Position numbers and translations under genes: made by a program
DNA from: Manganitrophus sp963718695
GTDB taxonomy: Bacteria > Nitrospirota > Nitrospiria > SBBL01 > Manganitrophaceae
Reading direction: 5' to 3'
Length of the DNA stretch: 64,000 bases
Assembly: GCA_963718695.1 (NCBI GenBank)
Contig: OY970371.1
Coordinates: forward strand, 186,001-250,000
Notes under the pieces: model-generated
What the model saw: only the letters and a program-made list of their open reading frames with translations
Databases searched by the model: none
What the model was told of the DNA's origin: nothing
Part shown: in pieces, positions 33,394 through 41,222 of the stretch
How positions within the stretch are numbered: the first letter of the stretch is position 1
How the letters are laid out: each line of letters begins with the position of its first letter

Positions 33394-36300
33394 TCACTCC
33401 GTTAGTAAGCCGATCTGTTCCATCTCGTCTTCGCCCTCTTCCCCGGGCTCTTCCGGTCCCAACAACCGGCCCGACGCCAGCGTTCGTTCCACCTGCCGGG
33501 CGGTCTCTTTTTGAAGCTTTTCAGAGATCCAGACCTCCCGTCCCTCGCGCGATCCGACGAAGGCGCCGCCGTGGAAGGCGACGGCGTTCGACGGCTGGGC
33601 CGTGACCCGCCGGCCCGGTGTCAAAATGCCGATCAGGTTCAACGGATCGACCGCCGAGAGAAAAACCGTCTCCGGCTCCGGGGGATGCTGCTTTAAATGG
33701 CGCAACGACTCGACCGCTTCCGGCAGACCGTACTGCTCGCCGCCGACATCGAGGACAAATCGCCCGCCCCGGACCTCTCCCCGCTGTTCCAGCCTTCTCA
33801 GGATGGGGAGAAGTTGATACCAGGGAGGCGCTCCTTCTTCGCGCCCCATGAGGTCCCTGAAGAGAATTCCATATCTTTGAAGAAGCTGCCAAGCCCACGC
33901 CTCGGCATGTTCTTCGGGTGGAATGGTCTCGGGAGCAGAGGGAAAGATGGTCCATCGGCCGCTTCCTCTCGCGCGGGGGGTCCGCTTCCGTCCGCGCCGT
34001 CTTCGGGAGAGGGCGACCCGCTCCGTGCGATTCGGATCGGTCAACAACCGAACCGCCGAGAACCCATCGCCGGTGACGAGACCGGCGGCGACCAGCTCCC
34101 AGAGCGCCTCATCGACCTGCGTCGGGAGGAGACGGGTGGCAGTGAGCAGATCGGAGACAAACGAGGCCCCTTGTCTGCGGAGCGCTTCAAGGACCGTTTT
34201 CGCATTTTCGCTGAGAAAGGGAAGCTCTTCCGATGATGTTCTGAGCCAGCCGAGATCTTCCCGCGCCATCAGCGAGATCGGAAGGTTTCGCGTCACCTGC
34301 CGGGGCCGGCCCGGTTCGTCGCCGTTGTTTCTGGTGGCCGATCTTTTCCCTGGGCCATTCTTGGAAGGGGGCGGGCTCAGCCGTCCCCAGGCGACCTCGC
34401 CGTTCAAGCAGAGCTCATCGAGCCAGATCGGATTGTAGCGGGCGATCCGGGAGGGGAGGATGATCCGCTCCCACGCGCTGGCCGCAATCTCAAATCCCTG
34501 AAGCTGCTCGATGACGGAGAAGAGCCCCTCGCGCCCATGCAGCTGTGTTTTCGGAAGAAGCCGATGCCACTGCAGCAGGAACTGGAGAAAGGTTTCTACG
34601 GAGGCCGGCTCGATCTGACGCCGCAGTCGGTCGAGCGTCAGACGGTGGATACGTGCAAGCAACCGACGTGCACACCATTCGGTCTCCGGTGCATCCGGCG
34701 TGAAGCGCCCCCGCAAGACAAAACCTTCCGCTTCCAATGCCCCTAACGCTGATTCAACGTGGTCCGGGTTCAATCCAAGATCATGAGCAATCTGGGCTGT
34801 TGTGGCAGGGCCGACCACCTCCAACCGCCCGCGCGCCAGCGCCACCCATCCTTCGGAGGCCGACCAATCTTGGCGAATCCCATCCGGAATCGTCAGTGTC
34901 GTCTGCGGAACGAGATCGGGTCGGGCGGCATGAGCCATCGGCCACTGCTCGACGGCGATCCAGAAGCGCCGGCCATCCGGATCGCGTGCTTCGACTGCAC
35001 GGCCGGAGAGGCGGAGCGTGTGAAAGAAGGGGGCCCACGCTTCACCCTCGGCTGCCGGGAGCATTCCGATCAAGAGGAGCGCATCATGCAGCTCGTCGGC
35101 GTCGCGGACCAGCGGCCAGGCCTCTTTTCGGACCTGCTCGATGGCGAGCGGATCGAGCCGGCCGATGTCGCGGACCGATTCCACCGTCAACGTCCGCCGG
35201 GTCGCCACCGCCCGCGCCCGCCGCTCTTCCAGCGGCGCGTCATCCAAGAAGGCATACGGGCTGGCGTTCAAAATCTGGTAGGCGAAGGGGGTCGGCTCGC
35301 GCGTGTCGGCGGCGGTGATTTCGATTTCGCCCCGCTCAATCGACCGAAGCAGATCGAGCCAACCGTCGAGGTCCATCGCTTCATGCAGACAGTCGACGAT
35401 CGTCTGCTCGACCAGGGGATGGTCGGGGACCGGGATGTCTCCCGGCAGGTTTTCCCGGCAGGCCATCTGCTGCGGGAAGACAGCGCAAAGCAGATCGTCC
35501 GATTTCATCCGCTGGAGCGCCGGCGGAACCCGCTTGCCGTTCCGCTGACGCAGGATCGCGAGCGCCCGGTTGGCGTTCCACCGCCAGCGGGTGTTGAACA
35601 TCGGCGCGGCCAGAAGCGCCTGGACCAAAATTTCCCGGCCGTTTTCGGCGCGGAGCATCTTGGCGATCTGCTCCAGCGGAAAGCTCTGCTGCGGTCCGAG
35701 TGAAAGAACGATGCCGTTGTCGTCGGCGCTCGCCTGCAGCTCGAAATCGAACGTCCGGCAGAAGCGCTTCCGCAGCGCCAATCCCCATGCCCGGTTGATC
35801 CGCCCGCCGAACGGGGAGTGAATCACCAGCTGCATTCCCCCCGATTCATCGAAGAAGCGCTCGAAGAGAAGATGCCGCTGGGTGGGCAACAGGCCGATCG
35901 CCGCCTTTTGTGCCTGGGCATAATGAACCATCTGGCGCGCGCCGAATTCATCCAGCGCCGCCTCTTCCCTCAGCCATGCGGCGGCCTCGTCGGGACGATC
36001 GACCCGATCGGAAAGCTCTTGGCGAAGCTCCGAAAGCTCCGCCGACAGCTCCATCGTCCGGGCAGGCGCTTCGCCGCGCCAGAAGGGAATCGTCGGCGGG
36101 GCGCCATGCGCGTCGGTCACCAAGACATCGCCCCCCCGTACATGGATCACCCGCCAGGAGGTGTTCCCCAGCAAAAAGACATCGCCCGAGAGGCTCTCGA
36201 CGGCGAAATCTTCATCGACCGATCCGACGACGATCTTCTCCGGCTCCGCGACGACCCGATAATCGGCCAGCTCCGGGATCGCCCCGCCGGAGGTGATCGC

Positions 36301-37773
36301 CGCCAGGCGCGCCCCGCGCCGGGCTTTGATCTTTTTGTTGACCCGATCATGATGGAGGTACGCGCCGCTCCGGCCGAGCCGGGTGGCAAACCCTTCGCTG
36401 AGCATCTGAACGACTTCGCCGAATTTCTCGCGGGTCAGCTGATGATAGGGCCAGGCGGCGCGGCTGAGATCGAAGAGGGCCTGCTCGTCTATCTCCCGAT
36501 CGGCCGTCTCGGCGATGATCTGCTGCGCCAAAATATCGATCGGCGCTTCCGGCGGAATGATCCGGTCGAGACGGCCGTGGCGGATCGCCCGGATCAGCGC
36601 CGCGCATTCGATCAACTCATCCCGCGTGAGGGCAAAGAGCCGGCCTTTCGGGGTCAGGCCGAGGGCGTGGCCGGAGCGCCCCACCCGCTGCAAAAAGGTG
36701 GCGATGGAGCGGGGCGAGCCGACCTGGATGACGAGATCGATGAAACCGATATCGATCCCCAGCTCCAAGGAGGCGGTGGCGACGACCGCTTTGAGCTCCC
36801 CTGCTTTGAGGCGCTGCTCGGCTTTGAGCCGGATCTTTTTCGAGAGGCTGCCGTGGTGGGACGAGACCGCATCCTCGCCGAGTAGATCGGCGAGCTGATG
36901 GGTCACCCGCTCCGCCAGCCGGCGGGTGTTGACGAAGACGAGCGTACTTCGATGCTGCTGAATCAGCTCCGCGAGGCGATGGTAGACCTCGGCCCACTGT
37001 TCGTTGGAGCAGACGGCGGAGAGCTCGCTGGGAGGAACTTCGATGGCCAGATCGAGATTGCGCTGGTGGCCGACATCGACGATCGCGCAGCGGGGCGTCC
37101 CCTCCGGCGCGACCCGCTTGGTTCCGATCAAAAACCGGGCGATCTCTTCCATCGGCCGCTGTGTGGCGGAGAGGCCGATCCGGACCGGCCGTTTGTTGCA
37201 GAGCGCTTCCAGCCGTTCCAGCGAAAGGGTGAGGTGCGATCCCCGCTTGTCGCGCGCGACGGCATGGATTTCATCGACGATGACCGTCTCCACCGTCCGC
37301 AAAATCTCGCGGCTTTTTTGCGCGGTCAATAAAAGGTAGAGCGATTCGGGGGTCGTCACCAGGATGTGCGGCGGCTTCCGGAGCATCGCCTGCCGTTCAT
37401 GAGAAGGGGTGTCGCCGGTCCGGACCAGCGCCCGGATCTCCGGCAGCTTCACCCACTGGCGGACGGCGCGCTTTTGGATCTCCTCCAGCGGCGTCTGAAG
37501 GTTCCGCTGGATGTCGCTGCTAAGCGCTTTGAGGGGGGAGACATAGAGGACTTTGACCTCATTGGCGAGCCGCCCCGCGATCCCGTCGCGAACCAACCGG
37601 TCGATGGCGCAAAGAAACGCTGCGAGTGTTTTCCCAGAGCCGGTCGGCGCGGCGATCAGCGTGTCCTCGCCCGAGAGAATATGCGGCCAGCCGAGTTTTT
37701 GCGGCTCGGTCGGCTCGCCGAATTTCTCTTTGAACCAGTCGGCGATGATGGAATGAAAAGGGGTTAAAGGCAT
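33394..37773 (-). CDS. Lhr family DEAD/DEAH helicase, long form (1459 residues)
   Basis: The N-terminal 500 residues are a DExH helicase: PTEPQKLGWPHIL (Q-like), Walker A APTGSGKTLAAF, Walker B VIVDEIHAVARDKRG, SATQRP and QRVGRSGHALG. These are followed by the winged-helix/beta-barrel and DEAD-H associated region (about 530-800) and a long C-terminal region of winged-helix modules (about 800-1459), matching the large bacterial Lhr. Lhr unwinds DNA and RNA:DNA hybrids 3-prime to 5-prime and is linked to repair of alkylation or crosslink damage in mycobacteria. The ATG at 37773 is near the start of the open frame. Several sizeable open frames on the opposite strand are shadows. Confidence 0.92.
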   Translation of the reverse strand: MPLTPFHSIIADWFKEKFGEPTEPQKLGWPHILSGEDTLIAAPTGSGKTLAAFLCAIDRLVRDGIAGRLANEVKVLYVSPLKALSSDIQRNLQTPLEEIQKRAVRQWVKLPEIRALVRTGDTPSHERQAMLRKPPHILVTTPESLYLLLTAQKSREILRTVETVIVDEIHAVARDKRGSHLTLSLERLEALCNKRPVRIGLSATQRPMEEIARFLIGTKRVAPEGTPRCAIVDVGHQRNLDLAIEVPPSELSAVCSNEQWAEVYHRLAELIQQHRSTLVFVNTRRLAERVTHQLADLLGEDAVSSHHGSLSKKIRLKAEQRLKAGELKAVVATASLELGIDIGFIDLVIQVGSPRSIATFLQRVGRSGHALGLTPKGRLFALTRDELIECAALIRAIRHGRLDRIIPPEAPIDILAQQIIAETADREIDEQALFDLSRAAWPYHQLTREKFGEVVQMLSEGFATRLGRSGAYLHHDRVNKKIKARRGARLAAITSGGAIPELADYRVVAEPEKIVVGSVDEDFAVESLSGDVFLLGNTSWRVIHVRGGDVLVTDAHGAPPTIPFWRGEAPARTMELSAELSELRQELSDRVDRPDEAAAWLREEAALDEFGARQMVHYAQAQKAAIGLLPTQRHLLFERFFDESGGMQLVIHSPFGGRINRAWGLALRKRFCRTFDFELQASADDNGIVLSLGPQQSFPLEQIAKMLRAENGREILVQALLAAPMFNTRWRWNANRALAILRQRNGKRVPPALQRMKSDDLLCAVFPQQMACRENLPGDIPVPDHPLVEQTIVDCLHEAMDLDGWLDLLRSIERGEIEITAADTREPTPFAYQILNASPYAFLDDAPLEERRARAVATRRTLTVESVRDIGRLDPLAIEQVRKEAWPLVRDADELHDALLLIGMLPAAEGEAWAPFFHTLRLSGRAVEARDPDGRRFWIAVEQWPMAHAARPDLVPQTTLTIPDGIRQDWSASEGWVALARGRLEVVGPATTAQIAHDLGLNPDHVESALGALEAEGFVLRGRFTPDAPETEWCARRLLARIHRLTLDRLRRQIEPASVETFLQFLLQWHRLLPKTQLHGREGLFSVIEQLQGFEIAASAWERIILPSRIARYNPIWLDELCLNGEVAWGRLSPPPSKNGPGKRSATRNNGDEPGRPRQVTRNLPISLMAREDLGWLRTSSEELPFLSENAKTVLEALRRQGASFVSDLLTATRLLPTQVDEALWELVAAGLVTGDGFSAVRLLTDPNRTERVALSRRRRGRKRTPRARGSGRWTIFPSAPETIPPEEHAEAWAWQLLQRYGILFRDLMGREEGAPPWYQLLPILRRLEQRGEVRGGRFVLDVGGEQYGLPEAVESLRHLKQHPPEPETVFLSAVDPLNLIGILTPGRRVTAQPSNAVAFHGGAFVGSREGREVWISEKLQKETARQVERTLASGRLLGPEEPGEEGEDEMEQIGLLTE

Positions 37774-37827
37774 GGGGGTTATTATACTATGCGGAGAAAG
37801 ATTGTAAAAGAGGGGAGAGAAATAGTG

Positions 37828-37968
37828 ATGAAGCTTGGATCATTATGTAATAAAGCTTTACTTGCCACCGAGTTTTTAGTAAAAATTAATCTTGTTAAGA
37901 AACAAGGTTATACCGGAAGGGCGAAATACGAGAAGATGGCCCAATGCTACTTGGAGGCTAATCAATGA
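37828..37968 (+). CDS. Small A+T-rich protein, 46 residues, coupled to the next gene
   Basis: The ATG at 37828 lies 10 nt after AGGGGAG; an ATG at 37789 in the same frame would give 59 residues. The protein is mostly helical with a basic patch (FLVKINLVKKQGYTGRAKYE). Its stop overlaps the start of the 258-residue protein (ATGA at 37965-37968), the usual sign of translational coupling. No family is recognised. Both genes are visibly A+T-rich compared with Lhr upstream and appear as one acquired pair. Confidence 0.5.
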   Translation: MKLGSLCNKALLATEFLVKINLVKKQGYTGRAKYEKMAQCYLEANQ

Positions 37969-38741
37969 GTTCTGAGGAAATAGTTGCTTACATCGGAGCT
38001 GCAGCCTGGCTTCCACAAATTGGATCATGGATCTACAACTACTATATTACTCCGCGAGTTGCTGTAATTCCAAATCGGAGCATCGAGTTGGGATTTACAC
38101 GTTTCGGACCCATATTGAATCTAAATATGGCATTTTCTGCCGACAGAAGAGATGCAATTGTATCTGACCTCGTGATTCGATTGACACATCAGGATGGAGA
38201 AGTTAGAACTCTAAATTGGGCTGGGATGAGTGAAACGTTTAGCGAGATCAGGGATAGTACAGGGAACAGACAAGTGGTGTCTAAAGATCAAATGCCAATT
38301 GCTTTTAAAATTAGTACTGTCACTTTACTTGAGAAGTTTGTACGATTTCAGGAGCCTCGCTTTTTAGAGGTAACTAATAAAAGCATGAACGAGTTGTTTG
38401 TTCATTTTAAATTTTTAAAAGAAAAAGATCCGGACTTTGTTCAGAAAACACTTCAAAGCAAAGAGTTTGACGATCTTATTAGGTCGCACCGCGAAGCTTT
38501 TTGGTGGAAAGCAGGCAAATATCTTGTAGAATTTCAAATCGGTTCTCCTAGAAAACTAGTCGTTGAAGAGCAGAGATTCAGTTTTGTTTTAGACCAAATC
38601 GATATTGATGATCTTCGTCAAAATATTGGAGCGATTAAGGACGATTTTACTGAAACAATTAAATCAAATTTGCCGGATTACGAGATAAAAAAATTGGTCT
38701 GGAATTGGAGATATCCTGTCCTTGTCCCTGAAAAAGACTAG
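37965..38741 (+). CDS. A+T-rich hypothetical protein, 258 residues
   Basis: No known family. The first 30 residues contain a mildly hydrophobic helix (YIGAAAWLPQIGSWIYNYYI) that could anchor it. The rest is a mix of strands (FTRFGPILNLNMAF, RLTHQDGEVRTLNWAGMSE) and helices, with no obvious catalytic motif. Base use is A+T-rich, unlike the neighbours, pointing to horizontal transfer. It overlaps the small gene before it by 4 bp and is followed at 38764 by the hairpin repeat that frames the DUF559 gene. A stand-alone antiviral or toxin-like role is possible but unsupported. Confidence 0.55.
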   Translation: MSSEEIVAYIGAAAWLPQIGSWIYNYYITPRVAVIPNRSIELGFTRFGPILNLNMAFSADRRDAIVSDLVIRLTHQDGEVRTLNWAGMSETFSEIRDSTGNRQVVSKDQMPIAFKISTVTLLEKFVRFQEPRFLEVTNKSMNELFVHFKFLKEKDPDFVQKTLQSKEFDDLIRSHREAFWWKAGKYLVEFQIGSPRKLVVEEQRFSFVLDQIDIDDLRQNIGAIKDDFTETIKSNLPDYEIKKLVWNWRYPVLVPEKD

Positions 38742-38763
38742 GTTTGAGTTATCTTTGACGCGT

Positions 38764-38803
38764 AACTCCTCCCCTTTGTAAGGGGAGGCGGGGTGGGGTA
38801 GAA
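38764..38803. repeat. Left inverted repeat of the DUF559 element
   Basis: A palindromic block, CCTCCCCTTTGTAAGGGGAGG, then a G-rich run ending GGGGTAGAA. It is similar, in reverse complement, to 39168-39205 (about 28 of 38 positions). It ends 3 bp before the ATG of the DUF559 gene. Confidence 0.75.
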
Positions 38804-38805
38804 GG

Positions 38806-39162
38806 ATGACCCGAGTCAAAAAAGCCGACCCTTCCAACCGTAATCTAAAGCGCCGCCTTCGCTCCGAAATGACTCCTGCCGAGAAGCAACTGTGGTCTCA
38901 GCTTTCCTCGCGTCAGTTTCAATCCTTGAAGTTTCGACGCCAACATGGAATTGGGCCGTACATTGTCGACTTTTATTGTCCGGAGAAAGGAATCGTGATT
39001 GAGGTAGATGGCGATACCCATGCAAGTGGCGATGAGAAACTGAAGGATCGGCAGCGGGAGATCTATCTCAGATCATTGGGCTTGCGGGTAATTCGGTATA
39101 CCAACGAGGAAGTCTCAAATAATCTAGAAGGGGTTTTGGAGGATCTGACTCGGAAAGTGTGA
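38806..39162 (+). CDS. DUF559 endonuclease-like protein (Vsr/very-short-patch fold)
   Basis: 118 residues. The domain is clear: RRLRSEMTPAEKQLWSQL, then FRRQHGIGPYIVDFYCPEKG and IVIEVDGDTHASGDEKL, then YLRSLGLRVIRYTNEEV. The D-F-Y and E-V-D-G core resembles the PD-(D/E)XK nuclease fold shared with Vsr, so endonuclease activity is likely by fold. The gene fills the whole space between two inverted hairpin repeats, with only a few bases to spare on either side. Such solo DUF559 genes next to short hairpin repeats hint at a small mobile unit. Confidence 0.88.
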   Translation: MTRVKKADPSNRNLKRRLRSEMTPAEKQLWSQLSSRQFQSLKFRRQHGIGPYIVDFYCPEKGIVIEVDGDTHASGDEKLKDRQREIYLRSLGLRVIRYTNEEVSNNLEGVLEDLTRKV

Positions 39163-39167
39163 TGACT

Positions 39168-39205
39168 TTCTACCTCCCCTTGCCCCTCCTTACAAAGGAG
39201 GGGAA
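39168..39205. repeat. Right inverted repeat of the DUF559 element
   Basis: TTCTACCTCCCC and CCTCCTTACAAAGGAGG form the mirror of the left repeat. It begins 5 bp after the DUF559 stop. The following 39206-39428 has no gene that I can support; a minus-strand frame there lacks a Shine-Dalgarno and family. Confidence 0.75.
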
Positions 39206-39428
39206 TGAAGATCTAAAGCGATAATTTCTTCCCGATTTCATAGTAGGATCTTTTGGAACTGAAAAGTTCCGAAATTTTTGAATAGATGAGAATGAGAATT
39301 GTGGTAAAGTAAAGTTTGTCTTTGATGTCACTCCCAATTGAGAGATTTAACTCAGCACTCGAAGCGACCGCAAACAACCGTGGAGTTTTACCGTAGGCGG
39401 CGGGCCACCTTATCATGAGGGGCGGCAG

Positions 39429-40178
39429 ATGCGAAGAATCTTTCTTGTTGTTATCGTCATCCTATTGTCCGGGTGTAGCGCCCTCCGGAGCGCCAAGCTT
39501 TTTGCGCCGACCTGGTTCGGATTTGTTCAGATCGCCGATGGCGTTTATGTCGATCGGTCGATGCCCCCTTCCCAGAGAGCGGATTTGCTCGCGACCATCG
39601 GTGCTGCGAAGGGGCGCGTCTCGGAGTTCTTCGGTCGTCTCAAAGGCAAACCCGATATATTTGCTTGCTCCACGGAAGCCTGTTTTGCTGCGAGCGGCGG
39701 CTTCACGGCGAAGGGGACCGCATACGGGTCATCCAGGGTCTTGCTCTCTCCCCGGGGTCTTAGCTTGGTCACGATCACCCACGAATTGACGCATGTCGAG
39801 CTTTACCGCCGGGTCGGTGATTTCAGAGCCTGGCATGCAATTCCCCCCTGGTTTGACGAAGGGCTGGCGGTTCTGGTCAGCCAAGATCCCGACTACACCA
39901 TCGATACGTGGCTTCGGGCCACCGATAATGGGCGGGGCGCGCCGGCGCTCAAACTCCTGGGCAATGCGGTCCCGTGGGCCGAGGGACAACTCAGCTACGG
40001 CACCGCGAGGCAAGTCGTCGGGGAATGGTATGCACGCGTCGGCTCGGAAGGGTTTTTCCGTCTCATCCGCGGGATCAAGGCCGGACGCGATTTCGATTTC
40101 CTGTTCGGTCACGCCCCCTTTATTCCGGGTTTCTCCGACCCGCTACCTCACGCCGGCGGGCCGCCGGGAGTGAGCTGA
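39429..40178 (+). CDS. Lipoprotein zinc metallopeptidase-like (gluzincin, peptidase MA type)
   Basis: 249 residues. A signal peptide with lipobox LLSGC (Cys about 16) places it in the envelope. The gluzincin signature is present: HELTH (HExxH) near residue 119 and, 20-25 residues on, IPPWFDEGLAVLVSQD where the Glu is the third zinc ligand. Peptidase MA-like proteins cleave peptides with this site, though substrates are unknown. An HEYTH-type protein at 58888-61767 uses the same domain. The gene starts just after a 223-bp gap following the DUF559 repeat. Confidence 0.82.
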   Translation: MRRIFLVVIVILLSGCSALRSAKLFAPTWFGFVQIADGVYVDRSMPPSQRADLLATIGAAKGRVSEFFGRLKGKPDIFACSTEACFAASGGFTAKGTAYGSSRVLLSPRGLSLVTITHELTHVELYRRVGDFRAWHAIPPWFDEGLAVLVSQDPDYTIDTWLRATDNGRGAPALKLLGNAVPWAEGQLSYGTARQVVGEWYARVGSEGFFRLIRGIKAGRDFDFLFGHAPFIPGFSDPLPHAGGPPGVS

Positions 40179-40183
40179 CCTCG

Positions 40184-40657
40184 ATGAATCCGACCGCGCT
40201 TCCGCCGCGCTCCGGTCCGCGGCCGCGCACCACCGATACGAATCCCCACTCCCAATTGGATCAACATCCACCGGTTTCCGTCATTGACGCGCTTTGCGCT
40301 CGCCTCTTCGCTTTGCACGGTGTCGTCGAACATCCCTCGGCGGTCTCCGTGCCGGGCGCCCGCGCCCTCTGGCTGCTTCCCGAAGCGGCGAACGGGCCGC
40401 GCGAAGCGTTTATGGTCTCGACCGAATTCGCTCATGTCCATCCTTTGCCGGACGGCAGCCTCCATGTGGCGCTTCCACCCGGCCTGGCCGATGAAGCGAT
40501 CCGCCAGGGGTGGGGAGAGCAGCACCCGATCGCGAAGCGGGGACTGATCCCCGCGAACGTCTGCATGGTTTATGCGCCGAGGGATGAAAACGAAATTGAG
40601 ATCGTGACCGGATTGGTCGCCGCGGCCCTTCGCTTCGCAAAAGGGATGAAGATTTAA
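40184..40657 (+). CDS. DUF5519 (luciferase-domain) protein
   Basis: 157 residues from the ATG at 40184; the frame extends further upstream but overlaps the metallopeptidase gene. Characteristic blocks are HVALPPGLADEAIRQGWGEQ near residue 95 and MVYAPRDENEIEIVTGLV near residue 125. This small domain is called luciferase-like in databases, although it is a helix-sheet protein of unknown function often near phospholipase or membrane genes. Only 5 bp separate it from the metallopeptidase stop, so they are cotranscribed. Confidence 0.75.
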   Translation: MNPTALPPRSGPRPRTTDTNPHSQLDQHPPVSVIDALCARLFALHGVVEHPSAVSVPGARALWLLPEAANGPREAFMVSTEFAHVHPLPDGSLHVALPPGLADEAIRQGWGEQHPIAKRGLIPANVCMVYAPRDENEIEIVTGLVAAALRFAKGMKI

Positions 40658-40696
40658 TCCTCTTTCCGACCCCTGCCCATTCATTAAAAAAAGAGC

Positions 40697-40751
40697 TTGA
40701 CACCGGAAATCCGGATGGGGTATCTTGTCGATATTGAGATTGATTCTCAAT
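40697..40751 (+). promoter_or_regulatory. Promoter with a Fur box
   Basis: TTGACA (40697-40702), an 18-bp spacer and TATCTT (40721-40726) make a good sigma-70 promoter. Just downstream at 40733-40751 lies ATTGAGATTGATTCTCAAT, a 19-bp near-palindrome. Read as a 7-1-7 core it is TGAGATT-G-ATTCTCA, which agrees with the Fur consensus at all but one arm position. Iron-loaded Fur binding here would cover the transcription start (about 40733) and shut the promoter in iron-rich cells. Confidence 0.7.
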
Positions 40752-40830
40752 TGCATTCGGTAAGGCTCGCGCCGCAACTTTTTTAGGCCCAAAGCCCAAA
40801 GCGAAATGACCTTGGCTTTGGGCCTTTTTA
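40733..40830 (+). ncRNA. Candidate iron-responsive small RNA or leader, about 98 nt
   Basis: A transcript from the Fur-box promoter would end at the strong terminator at 40786-40830 after about 95-100 nt and holds no plausible protein. This layout, a Fur-controlled promoter plus a short RNA plus a terminator, is the same as that of RyhB-type sRNAs. Alternatively it is an attenuated leader for the Com-like gene or the TonB operon, with antitermination needed to read through. Confidence 0.4.
40786..40830 (+). terminator. Rho-independent terminator after the Fur-box promoter
   Basis: GGCCCAAAGCC (40786-40796) pairs exactly with GGCTTTGGGCC (40814-40824) and is followed by TTTTTA and TTTT. The stem is 11 bp with a 17-nt loop. 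Confidence 0.85.
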
Positions 40831-40845
40831 TTTTAGAGGTGGGTA

Positions 40846-41037
40846 GTGAAAGGCTCCAATGATAAAAAACAGGATTCAGAGGACCTTCGCTGTCCGTGCG
40901 GAAGCTTGGTCGCCCGGATCATTGAAGATCAAATCGAATTGAAGTGCAAGCGGTGTAAGCGGATTCATCTGATCCCCCTGCAATCCGGGCGGGCTCTGAA
41001 GATCGCCAAAAAACCTCCTCAAGCACCGGAGGCGTAG
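40846..41037 (+). CDS. Com-like zinc-finger protein, 63 residues
   Basis: The GTG at 40846 lies about 4 nt after AGAGGTGGG. Residues about 15-40 read RCPCGSLVARIIEDQIELKC and CKRCKR, with a C-x-C and a C-x2-C pair that fit the Com zinc finger of phage Mu, which binds mRNA to allow translation. It ends in a Pro/Lys-rich tail. It lies between two intrinsic terminators and before the TonB operon. By analogy with Com it could bind RNA here, possibly its own leader or the exbB leader; that is speculation. Confidence 0.6.
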   Translation: MKGSNDKKQDSEDLRCPCGSLVARIIEDQIELKCKRCKRIHLIPLQSGRALKIAKKPPQAPEA

Positions 41038-41159
41038 GGATCTCACTGATAAAAGGGAAAATGGAGCTCATTTAAATAAAAGTTTAGGCAAACATCTCTT
41101 TGTCTGGGATGGATCGTTTTTGATTTGATAAGAGCGGCTCGCGGTTTTTACCCTCACGC

Positions 41160-41193
41160 CTCGAATGATCCCGGTTCATTCGGGCTTTTTTTT
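41160..41193 (+). terminator. Rho-independent terminator before exbB
   Basis: CGAATGA (41162-41168) pairs with TCATTCG (41176-41182), extended by two outer pairs (41160-41161 with 41183-41184), and is followed by eight T residues (41186-41193). It lies 30 bp upstream of the exbB start, so transcripts from the Fur-box promoter would meet two terminators. Confidence 0.75.
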
Positions 41194-41222
41194 GGAAGAC
41201 GAAACACAATAGAGAGGGATTC

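Noticed and set aside
35818..36885. Plus-strand open frame of 355 codons
   Set aside because: It is antisense to the Lhr helicase and a result of G+C-rich codon structure.
39213..39416. Minus-strand frame of 67 codons
   Set aside because: No Shine-Dalgarno, no family and no sensible neighbour. The gap is left as non-coding.
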